From: Candidatus Amarolinea dominans
Lineage (GTDB): Bacteria; Chloroflexota; Anaerolineae; SSC4; Amarolineaceae
DNA length: 64,000 bases
Direction of reading: 5' to 3'
Assembly: GCA_016719785.1 (NCBI GenBank)
Contig: JADJYJ010000007.1
Span: forward strand, 124,001 to 188,000
In this document: in pieces, positions 51,801 through 60,107 of the stretch
Position numbering within the stretch: position 1 is the first letter of the stretch
Layout: each line of letters starts with the position of its first letter
Program-made: the position numbers and the translations under genes
The notes under the pieces: generated by a model
Databases searched by the model: none
Told to the model about the DNA's origin: nothing
The model's input: the letters and a program-made list of their open reading frames with translations, nothing else

Positions 51801-52638
51801 GGGCGAAAATTGCCGCAAGCAGGCCCGATTTGGCGAGGCATGGGAGTGGTTGGCGGCCGCGCGGCGCGGCTTCGAGGCGCTGGCAGACAAGGACGGCCTG
51901 GGTCAGGCGCTGCACTACCTGGGCACCCTGGCCGATCAACAGGGCGATTATGCCGGGGCGCAGGCCCGTTACCTGGAAAGCCTGGCCCTGCGGCGTGCCG
52001 TGGGCGACCAGCCGCGCGTCGCCAGCCTGCTCAGCAACCTGGCGATTGTGGCGCGGCGCCAGGGCAACCTGGCAGAGGCGCGGCGCCTGCACGGGGAGAG
52101 CCTGACCATCCGCCGCGGCTTCGGTGATCGCTGGGCCATCGGGGTCTCTCTCAATAACCTGGGCAATGTCCTGCTTGACCTGGGCAACGACCGCGAGGCG
52201 GCGCTATGCTTCGAGGAGGCGTTGGCGCTCATGCGCCAGGTGGGTGATCGCTGGACGATTGCCAATTTCCTGAACAACCTGGGCAACGCGGCACGCGGCC
52301 AGCGTGACGATGACCGCGCGCACGCCCTGTACCGCGAAAGTTTGCTCATCTACCGTGGGTTCGGGGACAAATGGGCGTTGGCCTATCTGCTGGAGGATAT
52401 TGGCAGTTTACTGGCGCTCGAAGGCAAGCCAACCCACGCCCTGCGCCTGATCGGCGCGGCCGCGGCCCTGCGTGCCGCCATCGGCGTTCCGCTCTCGGGC
52501 GCGGAGCAGGCGCGCTTGGATCGCTTGCTGGCGCCTGCACTCAGCCACCTTGCGGGGTGGGACCAGGCCAGGGCGCTGGCGGACGGGCGGGCGCTGCCAC
52601 AGGCGGACGCCATCAGCGAGGCGCTGGATCAACTGTAG
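48853..52638 (+). CDS. Tandem class III nucleotide cyclase, AAA ATPase and TPR regulator
   Basis: 1,261 residues. Cyclase domain 1 (~33-215) has both metal Asp blocks: LFVDISGFTPLTE and GFSGDAITCW. Cyclase domain 2 (~265-430) has VVGDKGSYLYIAFG and YGVMGDAANVAARLM but lacks the first metal Asp (SLFLRFGGLD), so the pair may work as one heterodimer-like site. An NTPase of the AAA_16 type starts IAGVAGMGKSR (~484-494), with Walker B LTIILEDAHWMD. A TPR array fills ~880-1200 (AIDYYQRVLPIL, ALHYLGTLADQQGDYAGAQ, LNNLGNVLLDLGN). It probably makes cAMP for the cNMP-binding proteins encoded convergently. The ATG at 48853 is tentative; 48892 is possible. It overlaps the next gene's end by 26 bases. Confidence 0.85.
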   Translation: MQTPIELQAVYIPMDRRQAMVAGVTLPEQTTGAALFVDISGFTPLTEALVELLGPQRGAEELTRYLNQVYDTLIAELDRFGGSVIGFSGDAITCWLDGDQGQRATACALAMQEAMRPFQSAPLPNTGAISLAVKATVAVGPVHRFVVGDPALQVIDVLSGITLNHLAQAEHHAEKGEVLLTAAAAAAVGDAVIFSAWRETLHTDAQDEAPPARFGVAAGLREPVEPQPWPLLAADALSAAQVQPWLLPAVYERLRTGGGEFLAELRPAVSLFLRFGGLDYDHDPSVRDKLDQFIRGVQRLLTRYAATPLQIVVGDKGSYLYIAFGAPHAHEDDAARALAAALELRALAASLDYLTPVQIGIARGRMRTGAYGGVTRRTYGVMGDAANVAARLMQAAKPGQILVTDAVQAAAGASFAWEELPAIRVKGKSLPIAIASLLGRRQKPAVGTHEAAYALPMVGRVAELALIETRLAAAHEGHGQIIAIAGVAGMGKSRLVAEVIRRARALGFAIFAGECESYGTNSSYLVWQNIWRGLLAVDAGASDEMRGDGGNGAVGPVTHATSRQIELLEATLRQLDPTLVPRLPLLGRLLNLPIPDNDLTHTFDAKLRKTSLEALLVDCLRGLAASTPLTIILEDAHWMDALSQDLLEALGQALDNLPVLLVLTYRPPDLAQEQAPRLSRLPLVTRIALGEFSPAEAAHLIALRIGHRGQAGGAAPLHPDDLPAALVDRILERADGNPFYIEELLNYIQARGIAFDDAQSLAQLDLPVSLHSLILSRIDQLSESQQITLKAASVIGRLFGTRLLWGVHPSLGAHDLVQRDLETLASLGLMVLERTEPDTVYFFKHVVTQEVAYESLPYATRAMLHDQLGRFVEETYHEALDPHLDLLAFHYARSNNEAKQREYLLRAGQAAQARYANSAAIDYYQRVLPILARGQKVDVLLSLGQVLELTGNWRGASDLYTEALGLAADLDDLLTQAWCQIRLGENCRKQARFGEAWEWLAAARRGFEALADKDGLGQALHYLGTLADQQGDYAGAQARYLESLALRRAVGDQPRVASLLSNLAIVARRQGNLAEARRLHGESLTIRRGFGDRWAIGVSLNNLGNVLLDLGNDREAALCFEEALALMRQVGDRWTIANFLNNLGNAARGQRDDDRAHALYRESLLIYRGFGDKWALAYLLEDIGSLLALEGKPTHALRLIGAAAALRAAIGVPLSGAEQARLDRLLAPALSHLAGWDQARALADGRALPQADAISEALDQL

Positions 52639-53488
52639 AAGGGGCGGCCCGGCTGCTGCCTGCGCGGCGGTCACGCCGCCACTGGCCTGCCTTCTCCTGC
52701 AAGCGACGAAAGGCGTCGGTCTCGGTAATTTCCGCAACCTGCCGCGCCTTCTTGGCCTCGTCAATCTCGATGATCAGCGCCTGCACCTGTTGGCGCAAAC
52801 TGGTCTCACGCGCGATGACCTCTTCTGCCATGTGCTGAAAAGCCCGCGCCAGTTGCCCCAGCGGGTCATAGCGTTCGGCCAGGTCCGCGATGGAAGCGAT
52901 GGAAGCCGGATCATAGCTGTTGTTCTCCAGCGCCGCCGCGGCCGCCGTCATGCGACCGATGTGCTGCAAATAGACAAAGTCCTGCGCCATGTCGCGCAGG
53001 CGAGCACGCAAGTATTGGCACAGCACGTTGATGATGGCAAAACCGATCTCAGGCTGCGCGTCCATCAGGGCTTGAAAAGGCGCCTCGTCCAGGCGCAGTA
53101 GTTGCGTCGGCTCGATGGCGGTGACCGAGGCCACGCGCCCGGCATCGTCCAGGATTGCCATTTCGCCCACGACCGCGCCGGCCCACAGGTCATTCAGCAC
53201 ACGCTCGCCATCATGCACACGCACGCGGCCCTTCACCACGATGTACATACAATCGCCGGGGTCGCCGCGGGCAAAGAGCAGTTGGCCGGCGGCCAGGCTT
53301 TGCGGGCGCAGAAGATCGGCCACATCTTCCAGGGCTTCGTCGGTCGTCGTCATGAAGATCGTGGTTGTGCGCAGGATCGCCATGATGTCCGCTTTGGACA
53401 ACAGTTCAGCGCGACGATCACTTGCATCACTTGCAGCACTTGCATTGCTCACCTGACTGGCGCTGCTGGCGTTCATCTGCTCAGTCAT
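52613..53488 (-). CDS. Cyclic nucleotide-binding domain protein with C-terminal helical motif
   Basis: 291 residues. The cNMP-binding beta-barrel spans ~40-155: LLFARGDPGDCMYIVVKGRV, then AVVGEMAILDDAGRVASVTA. This last block is the phosphate-binding cassette, with Gly-Glu kept and Arg before Val-Ala. No DNA-binding domain follows. The second half is helical, ending in ALIIEIDEAKKARQVAEITE and TDAFRRLQEKA, a motif shared with two neighbours. The ATG at 53488 overlaps the upstream gene by eight bases. It is the last gene of a minus-strand operon and probably a cAMP-responsive adaptor. Confidence 0.85.
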   Translation of the reverse strand: MTEQMNASSASQVSNASAASDASDRRAELLSKADIMAILRTTTIFMTTTDEALEDVADLLRPQSLAAGQLLFARGDPGDCMYIVVKGRVRVHDGERVLNDLWAGAVVGEMAILDDAGRVASVTAIEPTQLLRLDEAPFQALMDAQPEIGFAIINVLCQYLRARLRDMAQDFVYLQHIGRMTAAAAALENNSYDPASIASIADLAERYDPLGQLARAFQHMAEEVIARETSLRQQVQALIIEIDEAKKARQVAEITETDAFRRLQEKAGQWRRDRRAGSSRAAPSTVDPAPR

Positions 53489-54935
53489 GATGCTTGCTCG
53501 CATCTGCGGGTTGAGAGAATGACGGTGAGCGGCTGGTCTCGATCAGGCGGGCGAGGGTCGCCAGGTTGGCTTCCTTGCCGGCCTGGCGTAACGTGCGCGC
53601 GGCTGGGGTATGATAATCATGGTGGCGCACAAACTGGAACTGCGACTGGTACCACTCGTAGTCGGTCTGCAGCGCGCCCATGGCCGCCGATTCAGCGCGC
53701 AGCGCCGCGCTCCGCTCTATGAAATCGGCGCGCCCCAGCACATCGAGATCGGCATCGGCCAGTATTTGCTCCAGGAGGGTGCGCGGGCTTTGCGGGAGTC
53801 GCGTCGCCATAATCATCCCGCAGATGGCATCAATCTGTTCGGGCTGATAGCCCATGCCTGGCAGGACGGTACGCGCAATGTCGGCGCCGATCACCTCATG
53901 GTTGGCGCGGTCGTCCACAAAACCGATGTCGTGAAAATACGCGGCCGTGCGCAGCAGGAGCAGATCATCGCCCTCGATACCAGACAACGCCGCCAGGCGG
54001 TCTGCGGCCCGCGCGACATCCTCAACGGTGTGCTCGAGAGAATGGTAGGTGTTGTACGCAGCCAGCTCAGTGCTCAGACGCTTCACGACATACTGGCGTG
54101 CGCGGGCCAGATCCGGCTGCGCGGGTATGGCCGATCCCGGCGCGGGTTCAGTGGTCTCCGGCTGGATATGCGTCGCCGGTGGTGCAGGCGCCGGGGTTCG
54201 CGATTTTCTGCGCCGCTGCAGGCGCTGCGCCTGCATCTGTAGATTTCGGAAGGTCGCGCTCTCCGTCAATTCGGCCACATGGCGAGCCTTCCTGACATCG
54301 TCAATCTCAATTTGCAGGTGGGCCAGCTGGTCATGCAGCTGTTGGTCGCGGCGGGCCAGCTCACGAATCGTTTGCTGAAAAACCCGGCCCAGTTGCCCCA
54401 ACTCATCTGGACGTGCGGCGACGTCGTCCAGGCTTGAGGGCACATAGATCTCGCTTTCGATCGCGACCGCCGCCGCTGTGAGTCGGGCAAACTGCTGCAT
54501 GTAGGCAAATTCAACCGACATGTGGTGGACCATATGGCGCAAGCGGTTGGACAGGATGCGAATGACGCTGCGCGTAATTTCTGGCTGGTGACTCATCAAA
54601 TCGTGCAGCGCCTCCTGTTTCAGGCGCAGGAGGACACCCGCTTCCTGCGCCGTGACCGAGGCGCTGCGCGGTTCCGGGTCGAGCACCGCCATCTCGCCGA
54701 AGACATCGCCCGGCCCCAAGGTGTTGAGTTCCCGTTCGCCGTCATGCACCATCATGCGCCCGCGTTCGATGATGTACATGGCGTCGCCCATCTCTCCCCG
54801 CTCGATCACCGTCTCGCCGGCGGCCACGGTGACCTCTTCGAGCAAAGGCGCAATGAAAGCGAGCGCCGCGCGTGGCGTTTCGGAAAAAATGCTCACCGCA
54901 CTCAAAACTGCGGCCCGTTCCTCAGATAAAGTCAT
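53481..54935 (-). CDS. cNMP-binding and HD-domain phosphohydrolase-like protein
   Basis: 484 residues. The cNMP-binding domain is at ~15-130 (VIERGEMGDAMYIIERGRMM, GDVFGEMAVLDPEPRSASVT). A helical segment ends in LQIEIDDVRKARHVAELTES and TFRNLQMQA (the shared motif). A Pro-rich linker follows, then an HD domain at ~300-440: YHSLEHTVEDV, AAYFHDIGF (the HD pair) and NHEVIGADIA. HD domains usually hydrolyse phosphodiesters or nucleotides, so cAMP binding may gate a hydrolase. The ATG at 54935 directly abuts the stop of the upstream small gene. Confidence 0.85.
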   Translation of the reverse strand: MTLSEERAAVLSAVSIFSETPRAALAFIAPLLEEVTVAAGETVIERGEMGDAMYIIERGRMMVHDGERELNTLGPGDVFGEMAVLDPEPRSASVTAQEAGVLLRLKQEALHDLMSHQPEITRSVIRILSNRLRHMVHHMSVEFAYMQQFARLTAAAVAIESEIYVPSSLDDVAARPDELGQLGRVFQQTIRELARRDQQLHDQLAHLQIEIDDVRKARHVAELTESATFRNLQMQAQRLQRRRKSRTPAPAPPATHIQPETTEPAPGSAIPAQPDLARARQYVVKRLSTELAAYNTYHSLEHTVEDVARAADRLAALSGIEGDDLLLLRTAAYFHDIGFVDDRANHEVIGADIARTVLPGMGYQPEQIDAICGMIMATRLPQSPRTLLEQILADADLDVLGRADFIERSAALRAESAAMGALQTDYEWYQSQFQFVRHHDYHTPAARTLRQAGKEANLATLARLIETSRSPSFSQPADASKHHD

Positions 54936-55259
54936 CTATAAGTCCAGTGGAATTTTGTGCCCCCGCATCCGGGCAAAATAGACCTTGTACATCAGGCTGC
55001 CATCGCTGTGGCGTTCTTCCGTCAGCAGATAACCTTTTTCAACCAGGAGATCGGCCACTTGCTTGGCTTCATCTTCGGGCAGATTGAGGACAGAGGCTAT
55101 TTCGACCACGCCCATCGGCCCGCGTCGCAAGATTTTCTGCACGGCCGAGTCAACCGGATCAGGCAGAATCAGGATGTCAACCGGTGTAATGCCGGGGAAA
55201 ACACTGATTGCTTGCAGTTGTTCCATCAGTTCACTGAAGTTTACCATGAAGTTCATCAT
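54936..55259 (-). CDS. Small winged-helix-like protein
   Basis: 107 residues. VQKILRRGPMGVVEIASVLN, PEDEAKQVADLLVEKGYLL and YKVYFARM have the helix-helix-helix-wing pattern of a winged-helix domain. The N-terminal third is not recognised. It could be a regulator of this operon or a small adaptor. Its stop is immediately followed by the ATG of the cNMP-HD gene (TAG-ATG), so the two are cotranslated. Confidence 0.65.
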   Translation of the reverse strand: MMNFMVNFSELMEQLQAISVFPGITPVDILILPDPVDSAVQKILRRGPMGVVEIASVLNLPEDEAKQVADLLVEKGYLLTEERHSDGSLMYKVYFARMRGHKIPLDL

Positions 55260-55300
55260 TTACCCACTCGGTCTTTCATCAATATCGTCGTAACGCAATT

Positions 55301-55365
55301 TGTAGGGGCGCACCCTTGCGGTCGCCCACGCGGGCAGAGGGCAGGCGCAAGGCCATGCCCCTACA
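55301..55365 (+). repeat. Dispersed TGTAGGGGC palindromic element (second copy)
   Basis: TGTAGGGGCGCACCCTTGCG at one end and CATGCCCCTACA at the other. It is the inverted relative of the element at 22042-22134. Its last bases (CTA at 55361) provide the stop codon of the sensor gene. Confidence 0.82.
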
Positions 55366-57373
55366 GACGCTGGCGCATCACACGGGCCTTGGCTTGCAGG
55401 GCCTGAAAGAAGTCTGTCTCCACAATTTCGCTGACTTCGTGTTGACGCCGCGTTTCGTCAATTTCGATGCGCAACTGCTGGATTTCCTGACGCAGACCCT
55501 GCTCACGCACGTAGGCTGACAGCGCAGCCACAGCCAACGATGAGAACGAATCCATTAACGGCAGCAGGGCGTCATCGAACTCCGTCACCTCGCCGGTCTC
55601 GCTGTCTTTGGCATTGATCAACTGCATCACGCCCAGCACATGATTCTCGTCCGTCTTCAAGGGTACCGTCAACAGCGAGTGCGAGCGGTAGCCGGTTTGG
55701 ATTTCGAAGGCGCGCGGGCCGGAAAAATCGAAGGTGGTCGCGTGGGACAGATCCGAGACATTGACACTCTTGCCTTCCAGGGCCACATGGGACGAGATAT
55801 TGGCATGATTGGGTTCATTCGTGACGGCGTCGTAGAGCGGAATCGGAGGCAGAGTCACCGCAAGCGCCGAGGTGCCGCCCATCGTAGAATGCAGCGTATC
55901 GTTGCGCACAATCATCGGGTTGAGGTGGTTGGTATCTGTGCGCAGATAGAGCGTGCCGGCGTCGGCGTGACAGAAAGTCTTGGCCTCCACGAGCATGACC
56001 TCCAGTAAGCGGTTGAAATCCTTTTCAGACGCCAACGATACGCCGATGGGGATCACGACGTGCAGGAGATCATCGGCGCGTTTCTTCTCCCTGCGCACCT
56101 GGCTGAGTGTTTGGCGCAGCTTGGTCGTCATGCTGTTGAAGGCCTCACCCAGGCGCCCAATTTCATCACGCGATCGAACGCGGGCCTGGGCTTCCAGGTC
56201 TCCGCCACGCACACGTTCGGCCACCCCGGTCAGGCGACGCACTGGGCCTGCGATATTCTCACGAAAAATGAAGGCCAACGCCACGCCCATGATGAGTGCC
56301 ACCACGCCGCCCGCCAGGACGACGCGATTGGCAGCCACCAGGTCCTGGCGGCCACGATGCAGATCGCTGCGCAGGGCATTCTGCTGATTGGCGGTCAACT
56401 GATCCAGCAGGCTGATCATTTCCGTCGAAAGCGGCAGGACAGCGGTACGAAACAGGTAGATGTCTTCGCGCCAGTGTTCGCCTTCCAGGATGGGGAAGAT
56501 CTCGTCTGGCAAGCGCAGAAAAGCGGCGCGATTGGTGGAGATGCCATCCAACAGGCTGCGCTGTTTCGCATTGAGCCGCGGACGACTCGCTTTGAGTTGA
56601 TCCCAGGCCTGCTGATTGAGATCGCGATTGGCCTCGTACTCACCCCGGAAGGAGCGGTTACGGGTGGTGGTGTAGCCGCGCAGGCCAGACAGCATGGCGC
56701 TGAGTGATCCCTGAAAACGCGCCATCTCGGCCAGTTGAGCCATGCCTTCGGCCTCAGCGGTAAACTCACTCGCAGACCGCCGTCCCTGTTCATCAATCAA
56801 CCCACCGACATCAATCAGAACCTGTCCGCCCAGGCGCAGGCCCTTCGTCGCCATGATGGCGTAGGCCGGCTCGCGTTCCAATGGGTCGTCATGCAGTGCG
56901 AAAAGCGTGGGGATATCAGCTGCCAACTGGTCATAGAGTGTACGCACCCGTTTCAGGCGCTGCTGATCTTCAGGAGAGAGCTGCGCAGACAGGACGGTCA
57001 ATTCGTCCAGGTCATTCTGGAAGGCCCGGGCATCGCGCTGTTGGTCTTGCAGATACTCCTCACTGCTCAATGCCAGGTAGCCACGCACGTCCGATTGCAG
57101 GCGCAGGAGATTGGCTTCGGCGCGGATGGCTGTCAGCGCGGTGGGTGCGCGCACTTCGTCAGCGATGTTGATGCCCGCCATGGCGTTGGTGCTGGCCAGA
57201 TAGTTGAAGATGGCGCCCACGATCGTCAGCAGCACGAGAATGCCGAAGCCCAGGCTCAGTTTACTCCCGATCGCCAGGCGGTTGAGCAACGGCGCGCCGA
57301 CCCGGTAGGCCAGGTTCTCCTTGTCAACGAGCGCCCGCTCGTCTGGGGAATGGGCGGTTGGTGATTCGGTCAT
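55361..57373 (-). CDS. Membrane sensor: two TM, HAMP, GAF and C-terminal helical motif
   Basis: 670 residues. TM1 is at ~40-60 (KLSLGFGILVLLTIVGAIFN). A helical extracytoplasmic domain of ~290 residues (four-helix/CHASE3-like) follows. TM2 is at ~348-370 (VVLAGGVVALIMGVALAFIF), then HAMP (PVRRLTGVAERVRGGDLEAQ) and GAF at ~455-600 (CHADAGTLYL, SLLTVPLKTDENHVLGVMQL). The end is LRIEIDETRRQHEVSEIVE and TDFFQALQAKA, the same motif as in the cNMP proteins. There is no kinase, cyclase or methyl-accepting domain, so output must pass through partners, probably via this helix. The ATG at 57373 overlaps the upstream stop (ATGA). Confidence 0.82.
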   Translation of the reverse strand: MTESPTAHSPDERALVDKENLAYRVGAPLLNRLAIGSKLSLGFGILVLLTIVGAIFNYLASTNAMAGINIADEVRAPTALTAIRAEANLLRLQSDVRGYLALSSEEYLQDQQRDARAFQNDLDELTVLSAQLSPEDQQRLKRVRTLYDQLAADIPTLFALHDDPLEREPAYAIMATKGLRLGGQVLIDVGGLIDEQGRRSASEFTAEAEGMAQLAEMARFQGSLSAMLSGLRGYTTTRNRSFRGEYEANRDLNQQAWDQLKASRPRLNAKQRSLLDGISTNRAAFLRLPDEIFPILEGEHWREDIYLFRTAVLPLSTEMISLLDQLTANQQNALRSDLHRGRQDLVAANRVVLAGGVVALIMGVALAFIFRENIAGPVRRLTGVAERVRGGDLEAQARVRSRDEIGRLGEAFNSMTTKLRQTLSQVRREKKRADDLLHVVIPIGVSLASEKDFNRLLEVMLVEAKTFCHADAGTLYLRTDTNHLNPMIVRNDTLHSTMGGTSALAVTLPPIPLYDAVTNEPNHANISSHVALEGKSVNVSDLSHATTFDFSGPRAFEIQTGYRSHSLLTVPLKTDENHVLGVMQLINAKDSETGEVTEFDDALLPLMDSFSSLAVAALSAYVREQGLRQEIQQLRIEIDETRRQHEVSEIVETDFFQALQAKARVMRQRL

Positions 57374-59205
57374 GGTGTACTCCGCTTCCAGTCTTTGATA
57401 TTCCACAGGTCCGCGTCCCAGGGGCTGAGGTCAACACCAACCAGGGTGTTGCTCACCCCGGAGATGTCAGCCTGGCGCACCAGGGGAATCACGACCCCAT
57501 CAGCGATCAACTTGTCATTCATCTCGATGAAGAGCCGGCGCCGGCGTGCGGGGTCAATTTCCGTCGTAGATGCCTGGTACAACGCATCGTACGCAGGATC
57601 GCACCAACGCTCCTTGTTCAGACCCTTCCAACTATTGGCCTTTTGCGCGATCTCGCTGCAGATCCAGGTGCGCATGTAGGCCCCCGGATCAGGGCTGCGA
57701 TTGCCAGTGCTGTACATTTCCAGGTCGGCGTAGAAATGGTGACGCGTGTTGGTGATGGCCGGGTCGCTGCTGAAAAAGGTAATCGAATCGAAGAAGGTGA
57801 GTTGAACATCCACCTGGATCGAGTTGAGCGTGCCCTTGATGATCTCTTGGGTTTGCTGGCGAATGGGGCTGGCTGCGGTCTGCATCAGCACGCGCAGGGT
57901 GATCAATGGTTCGCCGGCCTGGCGTATCATGCCGTTGTCACGAATCGAGTCCCGGTTGGTGTCGCGCCAACCGGCCTCATCCAACAGGCGCGCGGCTTTT
58001 GCCAGGTCGAACGGGTACTGGTTCGCGGTGTTGGGTGACTCGAAGGGAGGCGGGGACACCAGAATGTTCGTCGCCGGCTGACCGGTCGGCCCGTACAGGC
58101 TGGCAATCGCCGCACGATCAATGGCATGGGCAAAGGCCTGGCGCACGCGCAGGTCACTGAAGAAGGGATGGGGAAACTGAAGGCTCGACCGTTCGCCATC
58201 GGCGGTTTCGCGATTGGGGTCGGTGCGGTTGAGCAAGATGCGCTCCACGAACGCGCCAAACGGCGCCAGGAGTTGGCCTTTACTGCCGCTCGCCAGGCCT
58301 GGCTGCTCCTGGAAGTTGATCTGCAAATTGGCGGCGTAATCCACATCGCCTGCCTGCAACACAGCGCGCGCGGCCTCGTTGACGGTGCCGCCGCCCTTCA
58401 GCTCGATGCGGCTGAAGTACGGCTTGTCCGGTTCACGAAAATACGGGTTAGGCTCATAGATGATCTTGTTGGTCTCGACCAGGGTATTGCCCAGGAACAG
58501 CACTTCTTCCGCCTTGAAGCGCACCACGCGATAGGGGCCGGTGCCCACGGGCAGGAGATTGGCCGGGGCGTCGGCGGCATTGGCGCCGTTGTAAGGCTCG
58601 AAGACATGGCGCGGGATGATCATCCCCTGCACGCCCACGAAGGGCACAGCCCAGGCCGGATTGACAGCCTGAAAATCAATGCGCACGGTGAGGTCATCCT
58701 GAGCCTTGACACTCTCGATGCCCTGGTAGTTGGTGAACGTGGTCGCGCCGTTGACATCGTGATTGGCGATGAAATCGTAGGTGAACTCAACGTCAGCCGC
58801 GCTGAAAGGCATGCCATCCGACCACTTGACATCGGAACGCAGTTTCCAGGTGACCGATTTGCCATCGGGTGCAACCCCGCCGTTTTGCAGCGATGGAATT
58901 TCGGCCGCCAGGATCGGGATGAGATTGCCATCTTTGTCGAAACTGGCCAGTGGTTCATAGGTGACACGCGCCGGCGCCCAGTCTTTCTGGCTGGACGCCA
59001 GGTGCGGGTTGAGAATCGTGGGCGCCTGCCAAAAGAGGATACGTAAGACGCCGCCGGCGCCGCGTCCTGTGGGCGGGGCTGTGGTGGGCGTGGGCGCCAG
59101 GGTCGGCGCCGGCGACAGCGGTTCGCCGGCGCAGGCGGTCAGCCCCCACAGCAACGACCCGATCACAAAGCAGAACCGAAGGATGGTGTTGGTTTTGAGC
59201 ATCAT
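57370..59205 (-). CDS. Peptide/nickel-type ABC transporter substrate-binding lipoprotein (SBP_bac_5)
   Basis: 611 residues. The lipobox LTAC with Cys at 25 marks a lipoprotein. A Pro/Thr spacer precedes the family 5 solute-binding fold: LRILFWQAPTILNPHLASSQ, VTWKLRSDVKWSDGMPFSAA, and VRQAFAHAIDRAAIASLY. It binds peptides or similar ligands outside the membrane. No permease or ATPase gene is nearby. It is coupled by ATGA overlap to the membrane sensor, so it may be a ligand-presenting receptor for that sensor rather than a transporter subunit. That is inference. Confidence 0.88.
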   Translation of the reverse strand: MMLKTNTILRFCFVIGSLLWGLTACAGEPLSPAPTLAPTPTTAPPTGRGAGGVLRILFWQAPTILNPHLASSQKDWAPARVTYEPLASFDKDGNLIPILAAEIPSLQNGGVAPDGKSVTWKLRSDVKWSDGMPFSAADVEFTYDFIANHDVNGATTFTNYQGIESVKAQDDLTVRIDFQAVNPAWAVPFVGVQGMIIPRHVFEPYNGANAADAPANLLPVGTGPYRVVRFKAEEVLFLGNTLVETNKIIYEPNPYFREPDKPYFSRIELKGGGTVNEAARAVLQAGDVDYAANLQINFQEQPGLASGSKGQLLAPFGAFVERILLNRTDPNRETADGERSSLQFPHPFFSDLRVRQAFAHAIDRAAIASLYGPTGQPATNILVSPPPFESPNTANQYPFDLAKAARLLDEAGWRDTNRDSIRDNGMIRQAGEPLITLRVLMQTAASPIRQQTQEIIKGTLNSIQVDVQLTFFDSITFFSSDPAITNTRHHFYADLEMYSTGNRSPDPGAYMRTWICSEIAQKANSWKGLNKERWCDPAYDALYQASTTEIDPARRRRLFIEMNDKLIADGVVIPLVRQADISGVSNTLVGVDLSPWDADLWNIKDWKRSTP

Positions 59206-59207
59206 GA

Positions 59208-60107
59208 TTATCCAAACAGAACCGGGAGATAGCCGGCCTGAAGCAAGGTTGGCAACGCTGCGTCACGCCACGCGCGGCGCCAGCGATCCAAATCGTGACC
59301 AACGGCGGCTTGCAGTTGGTCGTTGAGCTGCTGGGCGAGGGCAGCATGGGAAACCCACAAGAAGCAGTGGTGATCCCAGCTACGGGCGGTGTCCACCAGG
59401 GGGGCAATGTCCGATCCGTTGTAGGGCGCATGATTGGTGACATGCCATCCCGGACGCGGCCGGCCGTCGTCGTTCGCGCCGATCATGCTGCTGACATACG
59501 GAATGGCATCCCAAGCTAGGGTGTGCCATCCGAGGCGCGCCAGAACAGGCGATCCACCTCGCCCCACGGTGACACTGACAAAGAAGCGCTGGCGAGGCAG
59601 GAACTCCGATCGGAACTGGGCCAGGAGATGCTGACGCAGGTGCAAACTGAGTTTGCGTCTACGCCAGTCGGGATGCGTCCAGCCGGTGAGTAGTTCGAAC
59701 ATTTCAATCGCAGGCCAGACGGAGGCGCCCTGGGGCTGGTCGCCGCGCAGTGCGCGTTCCACCTGGCTGCGCGTGGTCTGGTGAAAGATCGGCATACAAC
59801 TGATATGGCCGATGATGCAACCCTGGTGGACGGCTACGGCCGCCAGACCTTGCTGCCAACGCCGGTAGAGAACGGCAGCCGGAAATGGTGTCAGGCTTTT
59901 TTCATGGGCCACGGACTCGGCCAGCTGCTGCCAGGCTGTGGGCGCTAACGGCGCGTCAGGATCAGGCCGCAACAGGCAGTCACCGGTCAACAAGGACTCG
60001 GTGACAGAAAAAATCAGAGGATGGCCGACAGATGATGCCGGCGGTCTGACCCAGGATGTGCGGAGGGGATCGAGGGACTGCCTCCGGTTACTGATCAAGT
60101 TGATCAT
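59208..60107 (-). CDS. Hypothetical protein, possibly GNAT-like
   Basis: 299 residues. I do not recognise a family with confidence. AAVAVHQGCIIGHISCMPIF, then WPAIEMFELLTGWTHPDWRR and LHLRQHLLAQF, resemble the core strands and the helix after motif A of acetyltransferases, but the canonical Q/RxxGxG/A is not clear. The ATG at 60107 overlaps the upstream gene by 20 bases. The gene is two bases from the ABC binding-protein gene downstream. Confidence 0.5.
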   Translation of the reverse strand: MINLISNRRQSLDPLRTSWVRPPASSVGHPLIFSVTESLLTGDCLLRPDPDAPLAPTAWQQLAESVAHEKSLTPFPAAVLYRRWQQGLAAVAVHQGCIIGHISCMPIFHQTTRSQVERALRGDQPQGASVWPAIEMFELLTGWTHPDWRRRKLSLHLRQHLLAQFRSEFLPRQRFFVSVTVGRGGSPVLARLGWHTLAWDAIPYVSSMIGANDDGRPRPGWHVTNHAPYNGSDIAPLVDTARSWDHHCFLWVSHAALAQQLNDQLQAAVGHDLDRWRRAWRDAALPTLLQAGYLPVLFG

